In this document: positions 23,628 through 32,214 of the stretch, piece by piece
Layout: the number at the start of each line of letters is the position of its first letter
How positions within the stretch are numbered: the first letter of the stretch is position 1
Origin: Acidobacteriaceae bacterium
GTDB taxonomy: Bacteria; Acidobacteriota; Terriglobia; Terriglobales; Acidobacteriaceae
NCBI GenBank assembly: GCA_003151435.1
Contig: PLXP01000057.1
Coordinates: 2,042 to 34,255, forward strand
DNA length: 32,214 nucleotides
Reading direction: 5' to 3'
Program-made: the position numbers and the translations under genes
Notes under the pieces: model-generated
The model's database searches: none
What the model saw: the letters and a program-made list of their open reading frames with translations, nothing else
Told to the model about the DNA's origin: nothing

Positions 23628-26291
23628 ATGTTCCGGCGCAAGCGAACTTCACAGGATTTTGCCGAAGAAATCAAAGCGCATCTTGAGCTCGAAGCCGACG
23701 ATCTGGAGCGCGAGGGTTTGAGCCAGGACGAGGCGCGGTGGAAGGCGCGGCGTGAGTTCGGCAATGTCCGTGCGGTGCAGGAGCGCTTCTACGCAAGGGG
23801 TCGATGGGTGTGGCTGGATAGGCTGTTGCGCGATGTACGATTCGGGTTGCGGTCGCTGCGGCAAAGTCCGGGGTTTTCAGCGACAGCGATTCTGACACTG
23901 GCGCTTGGGATTGGCGCGAACACAGCGGTCTTCAGCGTCATGAACGCTGTGCTGCTGCGCTCGCTGCCGGTGAGCGATCCGGATCGACTGGTGTATCTAA
24001 GGACTTCGAACCCGCCTCGCGGGACTGGCACGATCGATTCCAATGAAACGTTCTCTTACCCCGTGTACGATGCGCTGCGACGGCAAAGCCGGGGGCTCTC
24101 GCCGGTGATGGCGTATGTGCCGCTGTCGAACAGCAAGGTCGCGGTCCGTTATGGCGCGCAACCGGAGGAGGCGGAAGGCGACATGGTGAGCGGCACCTTC
24201 TTCTCTGGCCTGGGAGTGAATTTGCCACGCGGGCGCGGGTTCAGCGAAGAGGACGAGACGAATCATGCGCCCATCATCGTGATCAGCTACAACTGGTGGA
24301 CGCGGCGGTTCGCGAGGGACCCGGATGTATTGGGGAAGACGCTCTACGTGAATGGCGTGGCCATGACGATTGTGGGAGTTGCCGCGGAAAGCTTTGAAGG
24401 AGTGGAAGGGAGCGGGTCAACCGATTTCTGGATTCCGTTGCAGAACCGCCGGGAACTAAATGCGTGGGGCAATCCTCCGCAGGATGGCAAACTGTATGTC
24501 GCAAATTCCACCTGGTGGTGCATGCGGATGATTGGACGGCTTGCACCCGGCGTGACAAGAGCGCAGGCGGTGGCACAGCTGCAGCCCGTGTTCCAGGCCG
24601 CGGCCTATGTCGGCCTGGGCTCGCCGATGGAAGGCGAGAAGCCGCCCGTCCTGAGCCTGGCCGACGCCAAGAGCTTCGCAGGATATGACCAGCAGTATGG
24701 CAACCCGCTGCGCATGCTGATGGCCATGGTGGGGCTTGTGCTGCTGATTGCGCTGGCGAATGTGGTGATGCTGCTGTTGGCGCGGAATGCGACGCGGCAG
24801 CGGGAGTTCTCAGTGCGGCAAGCGCTGGGCGCCGGTCGCGGCGAGTTGTTGCGGCAGTTGCTGACGGAGAGTTTGATATTGGTATCCGCGGGCGGCGCGC
24901 TGGCGTGGGGCTTTGCGGAGATGGCGACGCGGCTGCTGGGGCAATGGGCGGAGATCGAGTCAAGCATTGCGCCGGACAGGACGGTGCTGCTGTTCACGCT
25001 GGGGGTGCTGGTGTTTGCAGCTCTACTGTTCAGCCTGGCGCCGTTGCGTGTCGCCCTTGGCGGAGGAGCGACGCTCGCGCTGAAGACTTCGGCGGCGACA
25101 TCCAACACCGACGCGGGCAAATCGCGCACCGGGAAGATCATCGTTGCTCTGCAGATGGCACTTTGCGTGGTGCTGCTGGTGGGCGGAGGGCTGCTGACTC
25201 GCACACTGCGTAATTTGGAAAACACCCCTCTTGGAATGCGGATCGAGGGGCTGGCTGTGTTCGGAGTGAAGCCGAACATTCCGTCTATTCCGCAGGGCGT
25301 GGCCTTTTACGTGAGTCTGATGAACAAACTGCGCGTGCTTCCTGGTGTGGAGTCGGTGACCATCATGGAGGAGCGCCTTGGATCGTGGTGGTCAGACAAC
25401 GGCGACATGAGGGTAGACGGCAGGTTGCCGGAGGTGGCAAGCGGCGCATCGAGGACGGTGCGCAGCAACGTGGTGGGGCCTGACTTCTTTCGCACGCTTG
25501 GCATACCGGTGCTGGCGGGCCGCGATTTTGCCGATTCAGATACTGCGAGCTCGCCCCATGTGGGCATCATCAACGAGCAGTTTGCGAAGCGGTTTCTGCC
25601 AAATGAGAACCCGCTGGGGCACACGATTGGAACCGACGATGGACGATATACGATGACCATCGTCGGCGTCGTGAAGGACCACAAATATCGAAGTATCGAC
25701 GAAGAGCCCATTCCCATGGCGTGGTATATGTATGCGCAGATTCCGATGGTTGGGCCAATGCATGTGGAGATGCGGGTGCACGGCGAACCGCTCGCGATTT
25801 TGCCGTCGGCGCGCAAAGCGGTGCAGCAGTTGGATCCGAACCTGCCGCTGATACGGCCAATGACACAACGCGAGCAATTTGATACGACCATCTCCCAGCA
25901 CGTGCTGTTTGCGCGGCTCGCCGGGTTCTTCGGGTTTTTGGCAGTGGTTCTGGTGGCGACGGGTCTGTATGGATCGCTGGCGTATCGCGTGAACATGCGG
26001 ACGGTAGAGATTGGTGTGCGCATGGCTGTGGGCGCGCGGCGCGGGCAGGTGGTTTGGATGATCTTGAAGGACAGCCTGCTGCTCACGGCGTCGGGAGTGG
26101 CGATTGGTATTCCGCTGGCAATGCTGGTGGGACACGCGTTGACGTCGTCCTTGTATGGCGTGAAGCCGCTCGATGCTGTGAGCTATCTGCTGGCAGTATT
26201 GGGAGTGACAGTGGTTGCGCTGGCGGCGAGTGCGGCGCCTGCCGGGCGCGCGGCCAGTGTGGACCCTATGACAGCGCTACGCTCGGAATAG
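23628..26291 (+). CDS. ADOP-type MacB-like orphan ABC permease
   Basis: An 887-residue permease with two FtsX/MacB_PCD repeats in one chain and no ATPase domain, the layout called acidobacterial duplicated orphan permease. Residues 1-60 are the permease-prefix domain (FRRKRTSQDFAEEIKAHLEL, EARWKARREFGNVRAVQERF). The first repeat has a leading helix at 82-110 (ILTLALGIGANTAVFSVMNA), a periplasmic MacB-like core, and FtsX helices from 361 (VGLVLLIALANVVMLLLARN, then REFSVRQALGAGRGELLRQL). The second repeat starts about 502 (KIIVALQMALCVVLLVGGGL) and ends with EIGVRMAVGARRGQVVWMIL and the C-terminal DPMTALRSE. A strong Shine-Dalgarno (GGAGG) inside the end of padR supports the start. Substrate is unknown; MacB relatives handle peptides, lipoproteins and macrolides. 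Confidence 0.95.
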   Translation: MFRRKRTSQDFAEEIKAHLELEADDLEREGLSQDEARWKARREFGNVRAVQERFYARGRWVWLDRLLRDVRFGLRSLRQSPGFSATAILTLALGIGANTAVFSVMNAVLLRSLPVSDPDRLVYLRTSNPPRGTGTIDSNETFSYPVYDALRRQSRGLSPVMAYVPLSNSKVAVRYGAQPEEAEGDMVSGTFFSGLGVNLPRGRGFSEEDETNHAPIIVISYNWWTRRFARDPDVLGKTLYVNGVAMTIVGVAAESFEGVEGSGSTDFWIPLQNRRELNAWGNPPQDGKLYVANSTWWCMRMIGRLAPGVTRAQAVAQLQPVFQAAAYVGLGSPMEGEKPPVLSLADAKSFAGYDQQYGNPLRMLMAMVGLVLLIALANVVMLLLARNATRQREFSVRQALGAGRGELLRQLLTESLILVSAGGALAWGFAEMATRLLGQWAEIESSIAPDRTVLLFTLGVLVFAALLFSLAPLRVALGGGATLALKTSAATSNTDAGKSRTGKIIVALQMALCVVLLVGGGLLTRTLRNLENTPLGMRIEGLAVFGVKPNIPSIPQGVAFYVSLMNKLRVLPGVESVTIMEERLGSWWSDNGDMRVDGRLPEVASGASRTVRSNVVGPDFFRTLGIPVLAGRDFADSDTASSPHVGIINEQFAKRFLPNENPLGHTIGTDDGRYTMTIVGVVKDHKYRSIDEEPIPMAWYMYAQIPMVGPMHVEMRVHGEPLAILPSARKAVQQLDPNLPLIRPMTQREQFDTTISQHVLFARLAGFFGFLAVVLVATGLYGSLAYRVNMRTVEIGVRMAVGARRGQVVWMILKDSLLLTASGVAIGIPLAMLVGHALTSSLYGVKPLDAVSYLLAVLGVTVVALAASAAPAGRAASVDPMTALRSE

Positions 26292-26314
26292 TGGCCCTGT
26301 GATTGTGTGCTGAA

Positions 26315-26340
26315 GGCCGCTCCAAGTGCGAAGCGGCCTG
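26315..26340. terminator. Hairpin between convergent permease and TonB receptor genes
   Basis: AGGCCGCT (26315-26322) and AGCGGCCT (26333-26340) make an 8-bp perfect stem with a 10-base loop, 24 bases after the permease stop and 30 bases past the receptor stop. No T-run is present on either side, so efficiency as a terminator is uncertain. Confidence 0.45.
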
Positions 26341-26369
26341 TGTGAACTGACGATCGATTCCGGCAACCC

Positions 26370-29300
26370 CTAAAACAGAAGCTTTGCTCCAAACTGAATT
26401 TGCCGCGACGTGGTGGATGTCGCAGTTACTAAACCGGCCGTGGGCGAAATTCCCGCTGTGGCCGAAGAGTAGATCACTTCATTGGGCGTGAGGAAGTTCG
26501 TGTGGTTGAGAATGTTGAAGAATTCAGCTCGGAATTGCAGACCCAGCCGCTCAGTCAGGTGAGAGCTCTTTGCCGCCGAGAGATCGAGTTCCGACAGGCC
26601 TGGCCCAGTTAGAGCATCGCGCGATACGTTGCCGAAAGTTCCGGCCGCCGGCGGAAGAAACGCCTCCGGATTGAAATACCGGCTCGCGGTGCGTGGATAC
26701 AGGTTCCCGTGGAAGTCCGGATTCCAATTCGGTCGCACGGGATTACGTGTATCGCCATTCCCGGTGGGGTTATAGCCGAGCTGCGGAGAAAAAGGAAAGC
26801 CGGATTGCACGTTGACGATGGCGCTCGCCGTCCAACCCGCGATTGCGAAATTCACAGGCGCAGAAGCGCTCTTGAGAAAGCGTCGACGCGGACCAAACGG
26901 CAATTCATAACTTGCGTTGATCGAGGCCGCATGGCGCACGTCTGTCGCTGCCGGCCCCCAATCCAACTTGGGACGCAACGGAAACTCGACAAAGGCCGGC
27001 GTGTTGCCGCTGACGCTCGTATTCCACGCAGAGCCATCGTCGAGATTCTTGGCAAAGGTGTAGTTGCCGCGGAACTGAAACCCGCTGCCGAAGGAGCGCC
27101 GCAGATCGACGATCAACGAATTGTAGAGTCCCACGCCTTGCGAAACCCATGAGGTGGAATTGGCGAGATTCGGATTCGCGTTTTGTGCGCCGGTGGGATA
27201 GTAAGCCGTACCATCCGCCAGGAATGTGGGCAAAGGCTCGTTCATATCTTCAGAGAGAATCTGGTGGTAACTGTGCGAACCGACGTAGCCGACGGTGAGC
27301 GAAGTGCGCGGTGCAACCTGCTGTTCAATGCGCAGGCTCCACGTGAGAACGGCTGGCGTGGCAATGTCCGGCTGCACGTTGCTGGGCGAAACCTTGGTAC
27401 CCGCGGGTGGTGGAGACCCCGGCGTAATGTTGAGATTCGAGACCGAGATATTTTTGATCGACTCGGACGTATTGAAGGGCGCCGTCTGGTCCAGCCGGTA
27501 ATCGAGTGTATCGAGAAGTCCGTGGTAAAGGCCGAAGCCGCCGCGGACAGCGGTCTTTCCATTTCCCCAGACATCCCAGGCAAAACCCACGCGCGGCGCC
27601 GGCAGGAATTTGGCGCGGTTGCTGGTCAACGCGGAACTGCCGACAACCGGCTGCGTCTGCAATACGCCGTCGACGAGGACGTAGTTCGATGCCCTGCCCT
27701 GTGCTTCATTCCAGCCATTGGTCGACTCTGACCGGAAGCCCACCCGCAATTCAAGGCGCGGCGCCACCTTCAAGGTGTCCTCGACAAATCCCGCGCCTTC
27801 CAATGATCGCCAGCCCAATTCGGTTGGGGATGGCACGACGGTGAAGGTTGCCACGGTGCCTTGGAGAAATGACTTCAGCGTACTGAAGGAAGCCTGCCCG
27901 TACTGGTTCTGCGCCAGCAGATCGTTGGACTGGATACGCTGCAACCAGACACCCGCTTCCACCTGATTCCGGCCATGCGACCAGTAGACATGATCGTCTA
28001 CGGTGATGAGGTTGCGTGCCGCTTTGTTGTTGCTGCCCACGTTGCTGCCTGCCTGCGTGATTTGCGACGCACCGTTTGAGGCGGTGCTGCCGCTGATGAC
28101 AATGGCGCCGATCGGTTTGCCGGCGACCCAACCCGATAGGTTGACGGGCGTGTATCCAGTGAAGAAATAGCTGGCACGCGAAAAGCCCACGCGCGCAGTG
28201 TTGAGCAGCGAAGGCGAAAACACATGCTGTTCCTGGAGGCTAACCACCTGCTCGCGCAAACTCTCGTCAACGCGGCTCAAAGGGTTCTGCGAGGGCGTGT
28301 TGGCACTACTATCGTCGACGGTGTATACGGCGAAGAGGAGGTCTTTCTCTCCGAGATTGTCGTCGAAACGTGCGGTGCCAAAGTCCTCTTGAATAAGCTG
28401 TTTCGGATGGCTGAAAGCCTCGGCAATTCCGCTGCCAAGTTCCGGTCCGTTCGCAACCGGCCACAGTGCGAGCAGCGGCTGCACGGCGGAATTCACCCCG
28501 ACGTACTGCTCCACGCCGGATGCGTTGGGCAAGTAACCCTGGCGAGCCTGATTATCCGGCACCAAAGTCACGGAGCTCAACCCCCAGTTCTGCCGGAAAC
28601 CCTCGTAGTTGCCAAAGAGGAAGAGCTTATCGTGTCGGATTGGTCCGCCGAGTGAGCCGCCAAACTGGTCGCGCTGAAACTCGGGAATCGATCCAGAATC
28701 GAAGTAGTTCCTGGCATCCAGAGCGCTGTTGCGAATGAACTCAAACGCAGTGCCGTGAAGCTGATTTGTCCCGGACGTCGTGACAATACTCACCTGCGCA
28801 CCGTCGCGCTTGCCGTAGCTTGCGCCGTAGGTGTCGCTGGCCACGTTGAATTCCCGCACGGCATCTACGCCCAATAACTGGCCGCTGGTTCCTCCGGGCG
28901 TAACGTTGATCAGCGAAGCTCCGGTGTATTCGATGCCATTCAGCAGGAAGAGATTGTCCTGCGGGCGGCGTCCGCTGACGGCGAACATATTTCCCACGGA
29001 TGAGTTCGAGGTTCCGATGCTGCCAGATCGCTGATTGGAATAATTGACCGTGGCCGGATTCAGCGTCAGCAGTTCGTCGTAGCTGCGGCCGTTGAGGGGC
29101 AGTTCTTTTACCTCCCGCTCATCGATCAGACCCGATGTCTGCTGCGTGGTCGTGTTTACGCTCGCCGATGTGGCGTCAACTTCCACGTTCTGTTGCACTG
29201 CCTCAACGCCAAGCACGAATTCCAATTGCAGGCTCTGACCCACTGTGAGGGAAATGCCACTGCGCCGTTGCTGCGCAAAACCCTCATGAGTCACGGAAAC

Positions 29301-29540
29301 CGAATACTCGCCGACCGGCACGGAAGGCGCATAGAATCGCCCATCGGCGCCCGTGATGAGTTTGCGCGTTGCCCCGGTCTCGAGTTGGCGCACGGTCACC
29401 GTTGCGTCTGTCAACAATGCTCCAGTGGATTCGTGGACGGTGCCGCTGATGGTGCCGCCCACAATCTGGGCGCGCGCGATGGCTACGCCTCCGATGAGCA
29501 GTGCGAGAAGAAGGTAATGCAGCTTTGTTGCGAGTTTCAC
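26370..29540 (-). CDS. Oar-like TonB-dependent outer-membrane receptor
   Basis: A 1056-residue outer-membrane protein. The start is GTG with AGGAGG 5 bases upstream. Signal peptide at 1-24 (LHYLLLALLIGGVAIARAQ). Residues about 28-115 form a carboxypeptidase-regulatory-like/CnaB domain (GGTISGTVHESTGALLTDAT, LITGADGRFYAPSVPVGEYS). The plug follows (REVKELPLNGRSYDELLTLN, GRRPQDNLFLLNGIEYTGAS, VREFNVASDTYGASYGKRDG), then a long beta-barrel (GGSLGGPIRHDKLFLFGNYE, YTFAKNLDDGSAWNTS). It ends with RQIQFGAKLLF, the terminal Phe expected for barrel assembly. This is the large acidobacterial receptor type, thought to import oligosaccharides or other large nutrients. It runs in the same direction as the GH2 gene upstream, but a 693-base gap with hairpins argues for its own promoter. 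Confidence 0.94.
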   Translation of the reverse strand: MKLATKLHYLLLALLIGGVAIARAQIVGGTISGTVHESTGALLTDATVTVRQLETGATRKLITGADGRFYAPSVPVGEYSVSVTHEGFAQQRRSGISLTVGQSLQLEFVLGVEAVQQNVEVDATSASVNTTTQQTSGLIDEREVKELPLNGRSYDELLTLNPATVNYSNQRSGSIGTSNSSVGNMFAVSGRRPQDNLFLLNGIEYTGASLINVTPGGTSGQLLGVDAVREFNVASDTYGASYGKRDGAQVSIVTTSGTNQLHGTAFEFIRNSALDARNYFDSGSIPEFQRDQFGGSLGGPIRHDKLFLFGNYEGFRQNWGLSSVTLVPDNQARQGYLPNASGVEQYVGVNSAVQPLLALWPVANGPELGSGIAEAFSHPKQLIQEDFGTARFDDNLGEKDLLFAVYTVDDSSANTPSQNPLSRVDESLREQVVSLQEQHVFSPSLLNTARVGFSRASYFFTGYTPVNLSGWVAGKPIGAIVISGSTASNGASQITQAGSNVGSNNKAARNLITVDDHVYWSHGRNQVEAGVWLQRIQSNDLLAQNQYGQASFSTLKSFLQGTVATFTVVPSPTELGWRSLEGAGFVEDTLKVAPRLELRVGFRSESTNGWNEAQGRASNYVLVDGVLQTQPVVGSSALTSNRAKFLPAPRVGFAWDVWGNGKTAVRGGFGLYHGLLDTLDYRLDQTAPFNTSESIKNISVSNLNITPGSPPPAGTKVSPSNVQPDIATPAVLTWSLRIEQQVAPRTSLTVGYVGSHSYHQILSEDMNEPLPTFLADGTAYYPTGAQNANPNLANSTSWVSQGVGLYNSLIVDLRRSFGSGFQFRGNYTFAKNLDDGSAWNTSVSGNTPAFVEFPLRPKLDWGPAATDVRHAASINASYELPFGPRRRFLKSASAPVNFAIAGWTASAIVNVQSGFPFSPQLGYNPTGNGDTRNPVRPNWNPDFHGNLYPRTASRYFNPEAFLPPAAGTFGNVSRDALTGPGLSELDLSAAKSSHLTERLGLQFRAEFFNILNHTNFLTPNEVIYSSATAGISPTAGLVTATSTTSRQIQFGAKLLF

Positions 29541-29792
29541 AAGGGCCTCCTGGAATTCGGTGAATGGATTGCCTGAAACGCCATGCCGGGGAAGGCGAGC
29601 ACAAGGCGGAAGAACGAAGAGCGCGCTTCCGGTGTGCTTTAGGATTCAGGATGGGGAGTTGGTCAGCGACAACAACAATGGCAGGTCCGCCGGGAGGCGG
29701 AAACGGGGAGCCGCGAATGGGAAGAGAGGAAACTCATACAAATTCAGGTTCGTACTTTGAAGTTGACACGTGCATTTGTACTGGAAACAGAA

Positions 29793-29825
29793 AGGCCGCG
29801 TCAGCAAATGGCTGAAACGCGGCCT
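29793..29825 (-). terminator. GC-rich hairpin followed by a T-rich tail on the - strand
   Basis: AGGCCGCGT (29793-29801) pairs with ACGCGGCCT (29817-29825), with an inner CAGC/GCTG helix. Read on the - strand it is followed by TTTCTGTTT, a plausible Rho-independent terminator for transcripts coming from the GH2 gene 400 bases upstream. It could instead lie in the leader of the TonB receptor mRNA. Confidence 0.5.
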
Positions 29826-30191
29826 AATGGGTAACTGTTGAGTCTAAATTAGCTCACCCACAAGACCGGCGCGGCGCGCAACAGCACGCACAACATGGAG
29901 CCGGAGTGTGGCAAAGACCCATGTGGTCACTATAACCGGACTCAGAATCGCAGTCAATCCTAAATCCTCCGGGATACCCTGCAGGCCGTCATTTCCAGTC
30001 CGAAACGGCGTTCCGATCAACCGGACCCAAAACTCCGCTGGGATGTTGTGTTCCAGGGAACCTCTGCACAAGAGGTGCAAGCTTTGGAACGCTACCGTTT
30101 AACCGCTGCTTCACGAGCCATCTCCATCCCAATCGGCATGGCTGCGTTGGCTCTTACACTGGCACTGCTCGTCCTTTGGCAGATGAATCGC

Positions 30192-30220
30192 AGCCCACGA
30201 ACGGACGACGCGCGTGGGCT
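30192..30220. repeat. Hairpin with AGCCCACG/CGTGGGCT arms just after the GH2 stop
   Basis: AGCCCACG (30192-30199) and CGTGGGCT (30213-30220) form an 8-bp perfect stem with a 13-base loop, 13 bases beyond the GH2 stop codon. No T-run follows on either strand. Its arms are identical to those at 23121-23160. Confidence 0.45.
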
Positions 30221-30233
30221 TCTCCACGCTCGG

Positions 30234-32214
30234 CTACCGAACGAAACCGCGTTCACGCTGCCTGGTTTGAAACTGCAGCGTCGCGTCTTTCAACCCTGTA
30301 GCCGCCGCGCGCAACGTCACCTGTCCTGCAGTTCCAGTGGTCCGCACCAATGCGGTGGCGATTCCCGCCTCGGCGCGCACCGGATTAGCGAAGAGCTTTT
30401 CATCGCCGATCAGCGATCCCTCGCCACTTACCGCAAACGTCACCACATCGTCGCCATAAGGATAGGTCATGCCCCGTGCGTCGCAGATGTGGGCGTAAAC
30501 GCGCACCCAATCCGCGGCATCGGCTACCGGATCGAGTCCGCATGTGTCCAGCCGCAGTTCAATGCTCTTGGGCTGTCCGGGGGAATGGACCAGATGGGTT
30601 GCGGCGACCTTGCCATCGATCAGCCCCTCGGCGAGCAGCTCCCCGATGGGCGTGGAAAGCGCTCCGGGCGAAACAGCGTTGGCGAACAACATGCTGCGCG
30701 TGGCGCTGAATTCGCCCACTTTGAACGTGAACGGAGGATGCGGAAGCCGGTACCCAGCGTCCGGCTCCTGAGTGGCTACCACCTTGCCGTTTTGGGTCAG
30801 CCGCACCTGTTCGCAGTTGCTGAACACGGTGACGGTCTGGGGTGAATGAAAGGTGGCATAGTTGGCAATAAAGATCATGGGACCGCTGCCGGCGCGTCCC
30901 GGCCGAACCTGCGGCGGCCGCTGGCTCTGGAACATGTAGTAATCGAACTTGGGAAGACGAAAAACGTCGAGCGGCGCGCCCAGAAACGGCTGGTGATGGT
31001 AACCGCGAGCCGCATCGATGCCCGCCCAAAGGTTCGCACCCGCAGGCTTTGTCTCCGGCTGATAGATCCTGTCCAGGCTGTGCATGTGCGAGGACGCCTG
31101 AACGAGCATCGGCGCTTCGCCCCATGACCGTGCCACCCGCACCTGTCCTTGCTGATCGCTCCAGTTGTCGACCTGGTCGCCCCACTCACGAATCCACGAC
31201 GGCCTGTCTGGATCCTTGTGCTGATACCCAACGTAGCCGATGTCCCAGCCATCGAATCCCGGCACCTTCTTGTGAATGGGATCTCCGGCGGTGTAGCAGC
31301 CGGGGCCTGGAAACTCCTCATGCACGACCCGGTAGAACTCGGCAGCCAGGGAGCTGTTATCCGATTCGTTCAGGGCCGCCTCCCAAATGGCAACCGAAGG
31401 GCGATTGCGATCGCGCCGGATCATCTCTCTCGCGTCCTGATAGGCGCGCTTTTTAAAGATCTCATCGCCGACAAACTGCCAGCCGGGGTTAGAGACGATT
31501 GCCAGGATACCCAATTCGTCGCACGCATCCATGAAGCTGGGATCCTGCGGGTAGTGGCTCCGGTAGGAAGTAAAACCGGCCTCGCGCAGTTTGAAGGCGT
31601 CGCGATAATGTGCGGAGGGCGGCAGGGCGTTGCCGACATATGGATGGTCCTGATGCCGGTTGGCTCCGATGGAAAGGAACGGCTGGCCGTTGATGAGCAG
31701 GCCGCGATCTATTTCGAATCGAATGGAACGTATCCCGATCCGCGTGAATTGATCGTCGGTGACGCGGCCACTTTCAGTCACGGTTGTATGCAGCCAGTAA
31801 AGTTGAGGGTCTTCGGGGTGCCAGAGCCTGGCATTGCGCACCTGCATTGTCTGCATTGCGGCGTGACGCGCATGGGGCGCCAATGAAACGCTCTGCGCGT
31901 TCTCACTCTCGATTTTGCCGTCGGGACTCATCAACTGCTGCGTCACCGTGCAGGTTCGCTGCTCATCCGATTCGTTTGCCACCTCGGTCTGCACCTGAAC
32001 GGTGGATTCGCCCGCAGACACGGCTGGAAAGGTCACGAAGACTCCGCCGCCGGCCACGGTATCCGCAAGGATCGGGTCGGTGATGTGCAAGGAAGGAAGC
32101 ACTTCGATCTCGACGCTTCGATAAAGACCGCCGAAATAACAGAAGTCCAGCTCTCGTTGCGGCTTTCCTGGAGGAACCTCGGGATTGTCGGAGTTATCGA
32201 GCCGCACCACCAGC
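30234..32214 (-). CDS. Glycoside hydrolase family 2 enzyme, 5' truncated by the window end
   Basis: At least 660 residues are visible; the frame is open to the last base, so the N-terminus lies outside. The visible order is: end of the GH2 sugar-binding domain (VVRLDNSDNPEVPPGKPQ, FCYFGGLYRSVEIEVL), the Ig-like GH2 domain (about 45-165), and the TIM barrel starting at RFEIDRGLLINGQPFLSIGA. In the barrel, NRHQDHPYVGNAL and GFTSYRSHYPQDPSFMDACD are family motifs, RPSVAIWEAALNES carries the Asn-Glu acid/base pair, and WIREWGDQ the likely nucleophile Glu. The C-terminal part has a DUF4982-like and a beta-sandwich domain (DVVTFAVSGEGSLIGDEKLF). GH2 covers beta-galactosidases, mannosidases and glucuronidases; sequence does not settle which. 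It is codirectional with the TonB receptor. Confidence 0.92.
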   Translation of the reverse strand, partial: LVVRLDNSDNPEVPPGKPQRELDFCYFGGLYRSVEIEVLPSLHITDPILADTVAGGGVFVTFPAVSAGESTVQVQTEVANESDEQRTCTVTQQLMSPDGKIESENAQSVSLAPHARHAAMQTMQVRNARLWHPEDPQLYWLHTTVTESGRVTDDQFTRIGIRSIRFEIDRGLLINGQPFLSIGANRHQDHPYVGNALPPSAHYRDAFKLREAGFTSYRSHYPQDPSFMDACDELGILAIVSNPGWQFVGDEIFKKRAYQDAREMIRRDRNRPSVAIWEAALNESDNSSLAAEFYRVVHEEFPGPGCYTAGDPIHKKVPGFDGWDIGYVGYQHKDPDRPSWIREWGDQVDNWSDQQGQVRVARSWGEAPMLVQASSHMHSLDRIYQPETKPAGANLWAGIDAARGYHHQPFLGAPLDVFRLPKFDYYMFQSQRPPQVRPGRAGSGPMIFIANYATFHSPQTVTVFSNCEQVRLTQNGKVVATQEPDAGYRLPHPPFTFKVGEFSATRSMLFANAVSPGALSTPIGELLAEGLIDGKVAATHLVHSPGQPKSIELRLDTCGLDPVADAADWVRVYAHICDARGMTYPYGDDVVTFAVSGEGSLIGDEKLFANPVRAEAGIATALVRTTGTAGQVTLRAAATGLKDATLQFQTRQRERGFVR

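Larger units (their letters stand above)
29541..30233. other. Intergenic region upstream of the TonB receptor, downstream of the GH2 gene
   Basis: This 693-base gap contains two hairpins (29793-29825 and 30192-30220) and presumably the receptor promoter. Short frames here, such as a TTG-started 78-codon frame on the - strand (29844-30080), have no ribosome site or recognisable similarity. A hydrophobic stretch (MAALALTLALLVLWQM) is readable on the + strand near 30150, but its frame runs straight into the antisense of the GH2 gene. I call no gene in it. Confidence 0.5.

Noticed and set aside
29844..30080. TTG-started 78-codon - strand frame with a hydrophobic middle
   Set aside because: Stop codon just upstream, no ribosome site and no recognised family; a decayed gene cannot be excluded.
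30048..30845. 265-codon + strand frame with a hydrophobic N-terminal segment
   Set aside because: Three quarters of it is antisense to the GH2 barrel; GTG start without ribosome site; the hydrophobic stretch alone is not enough.
1..32214. CRISPR arrays, tRNAs, rRNAs, insertion sequences or prophage
   Set aside because: No regularly spaced direct repeats, cloverleaf-like segments, transposase or phage proteins were found by reading both strands.

Overview
The window looks like a chromosomal stretch from an Acidobacteriota, probably a Terriglobia/Acidobacteriaceae-type soil bacterium. This is inferred from gene content: a PadR regulator coupled to an orphan MacB-like permease of the acidobacterial ADOP type, a roughly 1050-residue Oar-like TonB-dependent receptor with an N-terminal carboxypeptidase-regulatory domain, a DUF4965/DUF1793 protein, and many secreted glycoside hydrolases. 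No rRNA, tRNA, CRISPR array, transposase or prophage gene was seen.

Layout. 1-1707: 3' part of a secreted DUF4965-type (glutaminase A-like) protein. 1811-2812: orphan pstS with a palindromic leader and a textbook UUCG terminator. 2883-3206 (-): cyaY. 3516-4397: exported protein of unknown function. 4551-5753 and 5901-7271: exported GH105/GH88-type unsaturated glycuronyl hydrolase and GH29 alpha-L-fucosidase. 7313-7444 (-): decayed C-terminal scrap of a surface protein. 7459-12651 (-): a lower-GC polysaccharide module with a ChbG/YdjC deacetylase, Wzx-like flippase, O-antigen ligase/polymerase and FemAB-like acyltransferase. 13174-15024 (+): a large exported right-handed beta-helix protein reading away from that module.

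15198-22870 (-) is the most interesting region. It is a tight six-gene operon built like hydrogenase-4/formate hydrogenlyase (HyfB, C, E, F, G and a ferredoxin-HyfI fusion). Its catalytic large subunit has lost all four Ni-Fe cysteine ligands (Ser236, Ser239, Ser526, Gly529), and the fused ferredoxin domain keeps the ligands for exactly one of two [4Fe-4S] clusters. The proton-channel Glu and Lys residues of the antiporter-like subunits and the four NuoB-type proximal-cluster cysteines remain. It is therefore not a hydrogenase but a member of the energy-converting-hydrogenase-related (Ehr) group, presumably an ion-translocating membrane redox complex with unknown electron partners.

23257-26291 (+): padR and the ADOP permease, with a 13-bp perfect inverted repeat spanning promoter and start codon and an apparently leaderless padR transcript. 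26370-29540 (-): Oar-like TonB-dependent receptor. 30234-32214 (-): GH2 glycosidase, cut by the window end. Together the GH105, GH29, GH2, DUF4965 and TonB-dependent proteins suggest a life on plant- or microbe-derived polysaccharides.
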